Shown in pieces: positions 34,228-45,242 of a stretch of 64,000 nucleotides of DNA. The DNA is from Tetrastigma voinierianum (taxonomy: Eukaryota; Streptophyta; Magnoliopsida; Vitales; Vitaceae), in assembly GCA_016808115.1 (NCBI GenBank), contig JAEQBH010001842.1, forward strand, positions 372,001 through 436,000. The letters are read 5' to 3'. The notes beneath the pieces are model-generated. The model was not told where the DNA came from and did no database searches. It saw only the letters and a list, made by a program, of their open reading frames with translations. A program made the translations under genes and the position numbers. Each line of letters begins with the position of its first letter. Position 1 is the first letter of the stretch.

Positions 34228-34779
34228 TGAGTTTAAAATAATAGGCGCACAAATCCGAGCAGCCAAATGACAAACCCAAAAAGAGATTGAAGTAGGCCTA
34301 TTTGTTGATCCTAGACCCCGTGATATCCTCCAGGCAGGGCTGAGAATGAGAGCCCGACTCACCCCTTCATTTGATCATTAAAGGAACTTATTAAGGAAAG
34401 TACCCATTTTCCTAATTAGGTCTCTACATTAAGTAAGATATTTCCTAATAATTGGTTATCAATTATCCCTTATTAATTGGTGTGATATTGAAAAAGAATC
34501 CCAGCGATGAAAGCATGGTATCGGCATCACGACTAGGAAAGTTATCATGATCATTATAAATACCAGAGCCACCACATCGGTGAAAGGTACACACCGAATT
34601 CATTCCTAAATGATTGATTTTTAACTTCCACGGAAAGAACTGATTTAGGCATCGGAGGCGACAATGAGCGCGCGCGATCGCACTGGCTTCTTATTTCGCG
34701 AGGGCCGGGACATCGAGTGAAGCGGTAAACCCAATAATTCAATAAAGCTCTAACCCATTTGGTTGAAAAAGCATCATCA
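34228..34779 (+). repeat. 5' LTR of Tat element C
   Basis: It aligns with 44,661-45,242 over AATAATAGGCGC, CTCACCCCTTCAT, GTACCCATTTTCCTAATTAG, ATTATAAATACCAGAGCCACC and GAACTGATTTAGGCATCGGA. CATTATAAATACC (about 34,553-34,565) is the likely TATA region. It ends GCATCATCA. Confidence 0.75.
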
Positions 34780-34780
34780 G

Positions 34781-34800
34781 TTTGGCGCCGTGCGTAGAGC
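34781..34800 (+). other. Primer-binding site of Tat C
   Basis: TTTGGCGCCGTGCGTAGAGC lies one base after the LTR. TGGCGCC is the start expected for pairing with a tRNA 3' CCA end. The tRNA species cannot be settled because the rest has decayed. Confidence 0.65.
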
Positions 34801-34989
34801 GGCGGTTCTTTTACCGTCAGCGATATCTCGATGGCGGTGTGGTGCGACTTCGAACCTGAGTAGGAGCCGCGACTGGGATGCAGAGCGACGTGGCGTGAAT
34901 GGCCCGAGCCTCCGGAGGCCACACTCCGCCCGAGTTCGAATGCCTCGGTCCTAAGAAGCGTTCGACGGAATCGAAGAGGGCTGTCGACC

Positions 34990-35790
34990 ACCTCGATGCC
35001 GAAGAATCAGATGGAGCTGCACGAGATACGGGACCGTGAGGTGTAGAGCTTTCCTTATCACATTGAAGGCGAGCATTGGCCTGGATTCGATAGACTCGCC
35101 ATCGTCGATCTCACCCTTGAGCTATCCATCGCATTGCGATCTCCCACTTCATTGGGAAGCTCGGATGTGCGGGGAAATTGAGTTATCGCCTTGTTGACCA
35201 TAAGCGAGCCTACGGGAGGGCACGAGGTCCTACATTCGAGAGGTTGTGCGAGAATGATTAAAGGTGGGGCATCGAAGCGAGAGTTTGCCATCACGCACTC
35301 ATTGTTGGGCTGGCGTGCGGTCGAGACACGATTTTTCCATCTCAAAAAACCTCCCGGAGGCAAACATGGCCAGGTCCTTGCCCAGTAGAAGTACATCGAC
35401 GGCGAGGAAGCTCTTACATACAGCGGAAAACTCTCTTTTATAGGAAGAAGAAGCGAGGCGAGAAAAGATAACGAAGCCCCAGGAGACGAGGAGACATGGA
35501 TAGATCCCCATGAAGAGGCAGAAGAAGCTTGAGAATGATGATTCCAGAAAGGCGGGAGTAGAGGTGCAGGACCACCTCGACTCATTGCGGCGGCAAACAT
35601 TCACCTCGGCAATTCACGCCTAACTTGACCTGGTCATCACGGAGTCCTAGGTGGTGTATGAAGAATTTTTGAGGTGGCCATCTCAGATGGGGTTAGACCC
35701 AACAAAAAGGAACAATGCCAAAAACTGTGAGTTCCATAAGGATCATGGACACCGAACAGATGTTGCATCATCTAAAGGAAAGTGAATGCA
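34990..35790 (+). pseudogene. Tat C gag, decayed
   Basis: The C-terminal part of gag is visible in pieces: QKYIDGEEAL near 35,385-35,420, EEFLRWPSQMGLDPTKRNNA at 35,660-35,720 and NCEFHKDHGHRTDV near 35,727-35,768. The last resembles the YCxFHxDHGHxT segment of Tat gag. The N-terminal half is too degraded to outline. Antisense ORFs of 180 and 101 codons (35,058-35,604) overlap it and have no domain. Gag would form the particle that holds element RNA. Confidence 0.6.
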
Positions 35791-36059
35791 CGATTCGACG
35801 TGGACATCTTCGCGTTTAGTGACGAGGAAGGTCGAGGGAGCAGGTGCGATACCCTTTCCCTATCGTCGTGACTTCAACTCCAACAACGGCCGCGGGAAGA
35901 TCGTGATCGGAGGGGTTTGCGGGGGGCGGGGGTCCCGGCTTTCGGTCGGGCGTGCATGCGACGGCGCCGATGGGGGAGGGAGCCCGGAGATCGCTGCGGA
36001 TGAGACGTTGGGCGGATACTACGCCTGCTTTGGACCCGACATGAAAGGGCATTTGCCGA

Positions 36060-36800
36060 CATCCCCATGACGATCCACAAGTAATAAGGGCCGCCGTAGC
36101 CAATAAAACAATCCACAGGGTCCTTGTCGACAATGGAAGCTGGTGACATCATCTTCGCATCGACTTTAGGCCGAATGGGCATGGGAGGAAAGTAGAACCG
36201 GTCGAGAGCTACTAGGTAGTTCACACCTGAGAAAGGGTGCTACCTCTAGGGTCGATACAACTAGGTGCTGCTATGGGAGACCCCCATGCCGAGAAGCGAC
36301 AATTAAGATTTCCTCACTGTGGGTATTTGTCGACACAATATGTTATTAGGCGGGCCTGCCTCTCGATCTGTGGGGCCGTCCCATACTATCATAGTTATCA
36401 AATTCCCGACTACAAATGGAGTAAGATGGTTGAGAAACTAGCACGTGGCCGGGGTGTTACTGGCAGTAATGAAACAAAAACGATTGACAACATCTACATG
36501 GGCGAGGCTCGACATGCGAGATGAGGTAAACACTGACTGTGCCCTCTCGGAAAGTGCTTTATCTCTGACTTGGCTGACCCGACGAACACCTCGTCTAGAT
36601 AGGGATCTAAATTTGGCCGGAGAAGACATCGAAGCCTCACATCCACTTTTAAAATTAGAACATGGAGTTGTTCGCACAGACGGGAAGACATGGGGCGGAA
36701 TTAATACCGGTAATCACCGAGCGGCGTTGATCATCACTAAGCCGGTCGACAAAGAGAAAGGAGTTTGCCCAGGAAAGGCGGAAGGTGATTAATGAAGAGG
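36060..36800 (+). pseudogene. Tat C protease and linker, decayed
   Basis: ANKTIHRVLVDNGS at about 36,097-36,138 carries the D-N-G-S active-site motif of retrotransposon aspartic proteases, and PLGSIQLGAAMGD follows near 36,240. MKQKRLTTSTWARLDMRDEV at 36,467-36,530 matches the linker before RT. Stops and frame switches separate these. The enzyme would mature the gag-pol polyprotein. Confidence 0.65.
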
Positions 36801-36849
36801 TCGGTAAGCTCTTCGAGCAAATCTGATAAAGGGGTAGAATATCCTGAGT

Positions 36850-37460
36850 GGATTTGTGCGCGTTGTTCTCGTCAAAAAAGAAAATGGAAAGTGGCGACTT
36901 TGCATCGATTTCATAGATATCAACCGGGCCTACCCAAAAGATAGCTTTCCTCTACCTCGGTTGACCTCATGGTGGACGCCACAGTCGGTCATGAACTCCT
37001 CAACTTCATGGACGCTTTCTCTGACTATAACCGGTCGATATCGGTCAGCGACCAGAAGAAGACCTCATGTTGTTCTGCTACAGTAAGGAACCCTCACCAT
37101 TGCCGGGTAATGCCCTTGATTTGAAACCTTGAGCCACTACCCAGTTGGTAAATAAGATGTTCGAAGCAAATTAGAGCATCTATGGAGTATATATAGACGA
37201 CATGTTGGTAAATCAGTTAAAAGCCAGAGCTCATGACCCACCTAGTAGGCGTTCCGGGCCACAAAAGCTATAATATGAAGTTAAACCCGACCCAGTGCGC
37301 CTTGGTCTCCGCGGAAGTTCTTGGGTTTATAGTAAATAGCAGAGGGAATAGAAGCCAAACCCAGGACAAGATAAAGGCGTATCGACATCTTTGCCGCATG
37401 ACATTAAGGAAATTTCGCAACAGTGGAAAATGACTGCGTTGAGCCGTTTAAGTGTCCCAG
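36850..37460 (+). pseudogene. Tat C reverse transcriptase, frameshifted
   Basis: VVLVKKENGKWRLCIDFIDI then NRAYPKDSFPLPR (36,859-36,960) is the RT N-terminal signature of Ty3/gypsy elements. ATVGHELLNFMDAFSDYN follows in another frame, and the catalytic VYIDDMLV is at 37,184-37,207. 'KPNPGQDKG' near 37,358 fits the start of the thumb/connection region. At least three frame changes are needed, so no active enzyme is encoded. Confidence 0.8.
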
Positions 37461-37839
37461 GCTGGCGACAAATGTCAGCCCTTTCTTCGGGTTCTGAAAA
37501 AGGCGCTCGATGGGAGGCATTGAAGGACATTCTGGCGCTCAAAAACCTACGAGCTCTCCCCTCGTTCCTAGTAAGCCCTTTGAGAACTCCTCACTCTCTT
37601 ACCCGTCCGTTCGCACTCTCAACTAGTGCCGCCCGGCCGAGAGCTGGATAGGTGCACAGCTAGTCTACTATTGCAAATGCAAGCTCCAGAGGAGTAGAGG
37701 AAAGGTATCCAAAGATGAAAAGCCGGACCAGCTGTAACTACATCCGTAAAGCTCGACCTTACTTCCAAGTCAGATACCATCAAGTCCCAATTGAATATCC
37801 GACTTAAGTAAATATCGCATAAAACTTAAACCTGGAAGG

Positions 37840-38310
37840 CCGATAAAGTGGGCTATTGTCGTGAAGAGTTCGGAGCATCGATACAAACCAAGGACAACAA
37901 TAAAAAGGCAGATCTTGGTAGATTTTCATCATGGAATTCACCCCAACAGAGCTTGTCGAAGCTACCCAACTGACGCCCGACCTCCCGATTTGGAGGTTGT
38001 TCGTGACCCGGGCCACAATGCCCAACAAGGAAGAGGCGCAGTCCGATTCCTCGCCTCCGTACGGGGGATGACAGTGGGAATATGCGCCGATTCGCCCAAG
38101 CCTCTAACACGAGGCCGAATATGAGGCCGGCCATAGTCGCTGCAACTCGCCTACGCGATGGAAGTCACCAACCGGAAGTGAGCAAAGGACTCCCCAACCG
38201 GTATGAAGGTATAGAAGACTCCTACGAAGCCAAAGGTGAGAAGATGACTTCAGACCTCAAGAAGGCACAAGAGTCATAAAAGTTTGTACGAGTTCAGGTC
38301 AAGCATGTAC
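37840..38310 (+). pseudogene. Tat C RNase H, decayed
   Basis: KWAIV and EHRYKPRTTIKRQILVDFHH (about 37,848-37,930) precede the RNase H fold. The segment for the first catalytic Asp now reads FVTRATM near 38,000, where FVDGS-like sequence is usual. EAEYEA appears in another frame near 38,110. EAKGEKMTSDLKKAQES ends at 38,276. The domain would remove RNA from the RNA-DNA hybrid. Confidence 0.6.
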
Positions 38311-38619
38311 CAAGAGCAGAGAATTCGCGGGTTGATGCCTTGGTAAAATCGGGCAACAGCCCCCACGGAAGACTCCGGGCATTTGACACCACAAAGCACC
38401 TCCTCCCAAAACCCCGCAAACATCGACAATGAAGAAGTCTCCCCTGTGATGTCCGAGCCGAGCTGGATGGACCCCATCTGGGATTACTTAGTAGAAGGAA
38501 TGTTACCTAACGACCAAGGAGGCGTCTAAGCTCAGAGCGAGGTCTGCCAGGTTTACTATTCATCGGGGGACCCTTTATAAGCGAGACTTTTCTACGCCCA
38601 TCCTTAAGTGCGTAGGAAA

Positions 38620-39676
38620 ACAAGACGCCAACTACGTACTCAGGGAGGTACATGAAGGTGTATGTGGCAATCACATCAGAGCCCGAACTTTAGCAGGCAA
38701 GACCTCGAAGTGTGGGTATTATCGGGTCCATAATGCCTAAAGATGCACAGACTGGTCCTAAAGCTTGTTAGGAGCATGCCAGGATCTCTACCGACTCCGA
38801 GCTACTAATGTCAATTACATAGCTTCCCGGCCCTTCCAAAGAAATCGTGGCTAGAGACGAGACCCCTACTCCATGGAAAGGGGCCACAAGTTTATCATCA
38901 GGTAAGGGACTACTTTACTAAGCAATGTCGAACCCTTAAGAACAATCATAGAAATCGTATGGTAATGAGGACCCCATTCCAAGCCCTATAATACGCAGTG
39001 TTCTGGATCCCGAGGTCCCTGCTCGACAATGAGAAACAGCTTCGACAATCCCAAGTCAGTGGATTTCGCCTCGAACTCTCGAATCAAGAATTACTACTCA
39101 TCCCCAGCTCATCCACAGTCCAACGGACAAGTAGAAGTCACTATAAGGACTCTTAAGGCGTCGCTTAAAGACAAACTGGTACCAAAGCGGCAATGGGTAG
39201 AATACCTCCTCAGGTATTATGGGCGTACGTAACTACGCAGTCAAATAAACTCAAGAAACCCTTGATTCTAGCGTTTGGAACCGAAGTAGTAGCTCCTGTC
39301 GAGGTCGGATTAAAGTCGCTAAGGATTGAGTTTGCGAGGGCCGAACACAATGAAGAGGTTATTCACCTAAATCTAGACCTCTTAGAAGAAAAGCGCGAGC
39401 AGGTCTTGAAGTATGCTGAGGACTATCATAGAAAGACAACAAGATACTATGACTGAAGGGTCAAACCCAGGAGTTATAAGCATGGCGACCTGGTTCTAAA
39501 AAAACTTCTACCAGCAAGGAAAGACCCCACACATAGGAAGCTGGGACCCAATTAGGAAGGGCCTTATATCGTATCCCGCATAGTCCGACCTGGCAACTAC
39601 GAACTCCAAACTGAAGAAGGAAAAACCCTACCCCACTCATGGAACGCTGAACACCTCAAACAGTTCTACCAATAAG
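38620..39676 (+). pseudogene. Tat C integrase, frameshifted
   Basis: The zinc-binding N-terminus reads YVLREVHEGVCGNHIRARTL at 38,632-38,691. The catalytic core retains RIKNYYSSPAHPQSNGQVEV at about 39,083-39,142, including the Glu of NGQVE. The 39,193-39,456 ORF (AFGTEVVAPVEVGL, NLDLLEEKREQVLKYAEDYH) and RPGNYELQTEEGKTLPHSWN then AEHLKQFYQ (39,588-39,673) are the C-terminal part. The stop TAA at 39,674 ends pol. Frames change at least twice. Confidence 0.8.
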
Positions 39677-40695
39677 ACCTCGGAGTGTAGTCTTTAATAA
39701 AGTATCTGATGTTTTGATTTTGAATAACAATTTATATGTTCATTTTTAGGCTGCTTAATATTATGGTGGGTCCAAAAAAAAAAAAAAGTTATAATGACAA
39801 AGCAAGGAGCTCAATGCAAAAAGCACATGCTTCATAAAATATTGTTCTTTATTTCAAAGGGGTTACAGTTAATACAGAGAATTATAGTCAATGGAGCCGT
39901 TCCCCACACCTTAGAGACAAGGCAAGCAAAACAATTCTTCTACTCGTAAAGAAACCCACAAGGAAAAGTTAAGAGAAAAGAGATAGCAAGGAGCCTTGGC
40001 TGTGGCTTCCGACAAGTCACATAACACAAATACAAATGCTTCCCCAAAAATTTACTTTCATTTCGTGAGTTACAATCACCTCGTAAGATTACAAATCTTC
40101 AGCATCTCGTAGAATTACAATCAAAGAAAGCCTTCCCACGCCAGATCACGACCGATCAACCTGGGGCCAAGGCAAAACCATAAGAAAGGGAAAGAGAAAA
40201 GGAAAGAGAAAGAGAAAAGGAGGGGGAAGGGGAAAAGAGGGGAGGACAGGAATAATGGAGAAAGCAAGACTTAAAAGTGTTCCCTCTAAAGCATACTGAA
40301 TACGCCTCCTACTCCGGGGCCCATCAACGGGCAGGACTAGGGAATCAACATAACCCTTAATGTGGGGGAACTAGGAAAACACAACTCCTACAAACAATGA
40401 GCATAGGAACCAAGCTGCTTCAGCCATGACCGCTTAAACCGACGTCGCGCGGTGACGATCAAAACTCGGCTCCATCGCTACTTAACCTGCAGTGCACTAT
40501 CGGCTGCGCAATAAAAATGAGAGCAGAGTATAACACGCCCCATCAAAGGGAGGCATTTATTTATAAAGAAGCCTGGACGCCTGGGGAATTCACGCAATCT
40601 GCTCCGATTCCCCACAAACCTGCATTAAAGCTGCTTGCGCTTCCCAAGGGCACGGATATTAAAGAGCCATGCGGCACACTTCAAAGGAGCCACAT
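39677..40695 (+). other. Untranslated region after pol with a 65-nt polypurine run
   Basis: No convincing gene; a 68-codon ORF at 40,517-40,723 has no domain. At 40,182-40,246 there are 65 consecutive purines (starting AAGAAAGGGAAAGAG). A purine tract here, far from the 3' LTR, could act as an internal polypurine tract for plus-strand priming, which is an inference. Confidence 0.55.
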
Positions 40696-40699
40696 TTTA

Positions 40700-41650
40700 T
40701 TTCGGGCTCAAAGAAGACATTAAATTTCAGAGCCCCAGTAGCTCAATTATACGTAGCGAACCGCCGAGGAAGGCCTCAGAGTTCGTGAGCCATTTTAGCT
40801 AAGTGCAAAGAAGACATAATCGCCCAGGAGCCTCAATAGCCACTGCAGCTAACCGGGTCAAGGAAGGCCTCAGAGCCTGGGTGAGCCTAGCTCTACCTCG
40901 CCCAAAGAAGGCATTGCACCCCAGCGAGGCCTAAAAAGAGCTCACTATGCAGAGCACCACTGAGGAAGGCCTCAGAGTCTGTGAGCCATTTTAGCTAGTT
41001 CAAAGAAGGCACAGCCCAGAGCCCCAAAGAGCTCAATTATGCATCTTAATCGCCGAGGAAGGCCTCAGGAAATTTCAGAGCCATTTCTACCACCAAAGAA
41101 GTGCATTGTTCCTGCGAGCCCCAAAGAGGGCTCAATTATGCAGAGCATAATCAGTCGAGGAATGCCTCAGAGCCTAGGAGCCATTTTAGCTCGGCCCAAA
41201 GAAGGCACAGCCCAAGAGCCCCAATAGCTCGTTGTTTGTGAGCTTTCTTAACCGCCTCAAGGAAGACTCAGAGCCTGCATTCATTTTACTTCGTCAAAGA
41301 AGCGCACAGCCTAGGAGCCCCAAAGAGGCCCAATTCATGCGCAGCGAACCGCCTGGCGGGCCTTGTAGCCTAGGAGCCATTTTAGCTCAATTCCAAGAAG
41401 GTAGAATAGCATAGGAGCCCCAATAGCTCAATTATGCAGAGCTTAACTGCTCAAGGAAGGCCTTATAGCCCAGGAGCCATTTTAGCTCAGTTCCAAGAAG
41501 GCAGAATAGCCTAGGAGCGAGCCTCAATAGCTCAGTTTTTCAAAGCATAACTGGTCAAGGAAGGCCTCAGGGAACTCCAGGGCCACTGGGCCTTTAGTTT
41601 AAGGAGCCAAACAGCCTGTAAAGCCTCAGAAATCTAAGAGTCACTAAACA
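40700..41650 (+). repeat. Tandem array of a ~97-bp monomer in Tat C
   Basis: About nine units of the pattern GAGCCATTTTAGCTC, CAAAGAAGGCACAGCC, TAGGAGCCCCAAAGAGCTC, AATTATGCAGAGC and AAGGAAGGCCT. GCCATTTTAGCT recurs near 40,790, 40,985, 41,181, 41,372 and 41,478. In reverse complement, half of the unit corresponds to the 54-bp monomer of Tat A. ORFs in it mirror the repeat. Confidence 0.8.
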
Positions 41651-41860
41651 AGCTCAATAACATAGCCCACCAGGGACCACACAGTTCAATAAGAGCCCAA
41701 CGATTGACTACTCTAGAAATCTCGCAGCTCAGGTTGTAAAAAAAAAAGAAAAAAAAAAGAGGAGAGAGAGAGAAACAACAACAAACGACGTAGCAAAGAG
41801 GCATAAAAAAGATATTCATTGAGTATCAAGGCCAGGAATGGCGTTACAAACGACCCAGGC

Positions 41861-44540
41861 TCAGAGCCCGAAATTAGCCAAAACAAATAAAAAGTATACA
41901 AGAGAGCTCAAACATCGGACGCAGGGCTCTGAGTAGAAGACGCTCCTCACATGCAAGGAAGGGGATCTAGCTTCAACTGGAACCTCAAGGTCCCTGGGGC
42001 AATCAGCGGAGCAGGGGGCATCCGAAAACGTCCCGGGGTCCGCCTCATTCTCAGAAGAGGACTCTTCCACCTCCTCGTCGTTGGGAACTTGAAAAATAAG
42101 GTCTAAACTAGGGAAGGCTTTAACAAATTTATGCAATCGGCAAGCCACTTGAGGCCCACGAGGTGCAGCCCGTCTCCCCGCCACAACTATCGCTTCATCC
42201 CTCCGCAACAGCCCCCGCCTCTCGAAGGTCCTCACGAAATAAGACGCACTCTCATTGCTGCCTAATGGAGCTCTCAAATTTCCTCGTGGCTTCTCACGAC
42301 GCGTCTTGGCCTTAACAACAATGATCTTTATCGCAGCCTATCCTCAAAGAATTTGCAACTCCTCCGACCAAACATACCACCCCAGAACTTTAAGCCCCCT
42401 GCCTTTCTTTATCCTTAGCTCAAGCCTTCACCGCTGAGGAGTGCCTCAGCTCCGACGATGCTTCACCACATCCCCGCCAAGCCTATAACCGAGCCATTGT
42501 GTCACTCCCTCTCGCAGGTCGTGGAGGTGACTTTATTTTTATAGCCACGTTCTAGCAGACCCTATCCGCCGACCCTCCCACCAAGCTCTTCAATCTGCAG
42601 CCAGCTCGCAAGGAATAAGGTAAAATTAATATGTAAATATAAAGCAACACTTAGGATCGACAAACGAAGGCGCATAAAGCCACGGAGATAACCTCTCGGA
42701 GCGATAGAGTCGAGCCTCGAACAAGGTGACATCCATCTCTTAAGGTCGAATCCCCGAGGATGGATGAGATCCGCCCCAAAGAAGAAGCTCCGTGACTACA
42801 AAGAATCCTCGTCTCCCTCCGCTCCAAAGCTATCCTTCACTCTCCGCATCACGAGGGAACTCAACGCTCTTTCACGGAGTGATTCCAAACAGAATAGTAT
42901 AACCTCCAACTGAGACTCCTACAAATTCTCCTCAAGGACTTAGTCGCATAGAGGAAGAACGATCGCCAAATTGCTACTCCTGACCTCAAATGAGACGAAA
43001 TGGGCCTCTTCACTCTGATTTTGTGAGGAGGATGATAGGAGATGGGATGCTCCCAACCCTGGGTCTTACTCCCCATCCCGACTACCCTCTCTCGTGAGGC
43101 CTCAAGTTTTCACTTCGTCGCTCCTCCGATTAACACCTCCACTCGAGCCCGAAGCTCTTCCCGACTAGGTTTTACAACCTGAGGCCCTCATGCCCTGAAT
43201 TTCTCGTGAAGGAATGGGTGAGATGGCCTCAAAAGGAGCCAGAAGACTTTTGAACCGTGAAGACCAGAATATCCGACATAATGAGCCTTAATAGGCACGC
43301 TGGCAAAGATTCTAACCAGCTTCCATTTCACCTCTTCGTCTTCATACGAGACCCGGCTCGACACCAAGGCCACACAACCAAGGTAAAGTTAGGAATATCC
43401 CATAACTTTTGAAAACCATATCAAACCGCTTTAAAGGGAACTCACGTAGGTTCTCGTGAGTAGTTTAGACTCACGAACACTAAGCGTGGTTCTTCCTGGC
43501 CAAAGGGATTATACCCCAATGACACCACCGACAAAGAAATAACGCTCCTTCCAAAGATTTGTGGAAGACCGAAGGTCCGAAATAATCAACTCTGGGTGTC
43601 GAACGCTTGAAATATAAAGAGTTCTGGGGCGCCTCCTTTACGTCGAAGAAGTCTAAGAGACAGAGCTACAGTTGGAACACCTGTGCCTTTGTCCCTAAAG
43701 ACACTAGCGTACCCCAACTGCACACTTAAGTCGGGAAAGTTGAGAAGGGTAGACGTTAAATGTCAGAGGAACCCTTTTATAAAGGGATGCGGCGGTCGGA
43801 GGCCATTCTCAAACGCTCACCTAAAAAGCACCATCTCGAGCACTCGACGACGTAGTGAGGGTCAACATGTCGTGGCACCAAACCCGACCCCAAACTGAGC
43901 CCATACCAGCCAAGCAAGATCTCCACATGGTAAAGGCTCAACTTGACTAGTATCTACTAACACATTCCGTATGGCAAATTCCTCAAATATTCGGGAGCGC
44001 TGGATATCGAATTTCACTAATTTTTCCCTCGTCTTACCTGCTGGGGAAGAGGCCCTCGGGGGGCATCCTTATGAACCACCACGGCCAAACTATCGGATTC
44101 ACCACCCTTCTGCCTTGAACCAGACGCCTCAGTGAAATTACTCCCTATAAGCAAAACAGTATGGTTGAATCTAAAGATCTCGCCAAAGATATAAGGCTTT
44201 ACAAGAGAAAGAATCAAGAAAATAATGCGTAACTCCAACCAAGCAGCTCTAACACTTCGCAAGACTTCGAACCCGAAAAGACAAAGAAGAAGAAAAGACG
44301 CACCAATCCCAGAAACAGAACGAAGGGACGAATTCCTCAAGCAGGATGTCGAAACCACCAAAAAAGCAAATTCCGAGCAATGATCGGACAAATTTCAAGA
44401 AAGAAGAAGCCCAAAATCGCAGAGGCAAAAAGCTTTAAGAACAAAGGAACACAATACAAATGGTCAGAAGACGTTTTTAAGGAAGCTAGAAGCCACAGCC
44501 AAAATGAGAACGAAAATCGAAAAGCCATCATTATCACAAG
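41861..44540 (-). pseudogene. Antisense ORF (aORF) region of Tat C, decayed
   Basis: On the strand opposite gag-pol, ORFs of 138 codons (41,861-42,277), 71 (42,861-43,076), 61 (43,188-43,373), 124 (44,017-44,391) and 66 (44,337-44,537) lie in series. The 138-codon ORF has an acidic stretch, PNDEEVEESSSENEADPGTF. The region matches the plus strand of Tat B at about 26,000-27,690 and is preceded by the same TATA-like motif. Tat-lineage antisense ORFs are documented but of unknown function. No catalytic motif is visible. Confidence 0.5.
43755..43790 (-). promoter_or_regulatory. TATA-like motif ahead of the Tat C antisense ORF
   Basis: On the minus strand CATCCCTTTATAAAAGGG is followed by TTCCTCTGACATTT. 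The Tat B copy at 25,957 has the same core and the same downstream ACATTT. The core CCCTTTATAAAAGGG is itself nearly palindromic. Confidence 0.5.
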
Positions 44541-44660
44541 ACGTTTGAAGGCGAAAAAGCCCTAATCAAACCCTCCCTGAGTAGCCACTTAGAAGTCACA
44601 CCCGATCCAAGAAACGGCATGCCCTCGCCTACACTCGCTAGCTAAAGGTCAGTAAATCGA

Positions 44661-45242
44661 TTAAGCTTAAATAATAGGTGCGTAGGCCTATAACACAAGC
44701 CCAAATGACAGGATTAAAAAGAGATTAGGTTGGTGCCCAAAACAATTGCTTAATTAATATTATCCCCAAACACAAACAAAACGAGCCCAACTCACCCCTT
44801 CATCCGATCACCAAAGAACCTGTGATAGCGAAAGTACCCAATTTCCCTAATTAGGTTCTACCAATTAAGGAAATAGGATATTTCCTAATAATCGTCATCA
44901 ATTATCCCTTACACCTTGGGTGAAACTATAAGGAAAAAATCCTCACCTAATGAGAGAAATACGGTATCATCATCAAACTAGAAAGCTATCATGATCACCC
45001 ATTATAAATACTGTGCCACCCCATCTAGTGAGCGCAGTACACAAAAAATTCATTTCCTAAGCAGTTGATTTTTTCTTCCATCGGAAAGAACTGACTTAGG
45101 CATCGGAGAGGCGACGGGCGAACCCCGCCGATCCTTTTTGCTTCTTATTTTCGCAGGGGAGCCGACATCTGTGAGTCACTGACCGACTCCAAAGAATTCC
45201 AAAGAAGCTTCAAATCCATTTTTGGTTGAAAAAACATCATCA
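44661..45242 (+). repeat. 3' LTR of Tat element C
   Basis: About 580 bp, matching the 5' LTR. It has its own CATTATAAATACTG TATA region at 44,999-45,012. It ends TTGAAAAAACATCATCA. It is diverged from the 5' LTR by many small indels, suggesting either an old insertion or read errors. Confidence 0.75.

Larger units (their letters stand above)
34228..45242 (+). mobile_element. Tat element C: Ty3/gypsy with gag-pol, tandem array and antisense ORF
   Basis: An ~11-kb element in the order 5' LTR, primer-binding site, gag, protease, RT, RNase H, integrase, polypurine run, ~97-bp tandem array, antisense ORF region and 3' LTR. The long 3' part with tandem repeats and an antisense ORF is typical of Tat elements. 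The domains are recognisable but broken by many stops and frame changes. Both LTRs end CATCATCA. A clear 5-bp target duplication was not found, so the outer left edge may be off by some bases. Confidence 0.8.

Noticed and set aside
35058..35604. Minus-strand ORFs of 180 and 101 codons
   Set aside because: They are antisense shadows of the Tat C gag region, where the plus strand has recognisable gag motifs.
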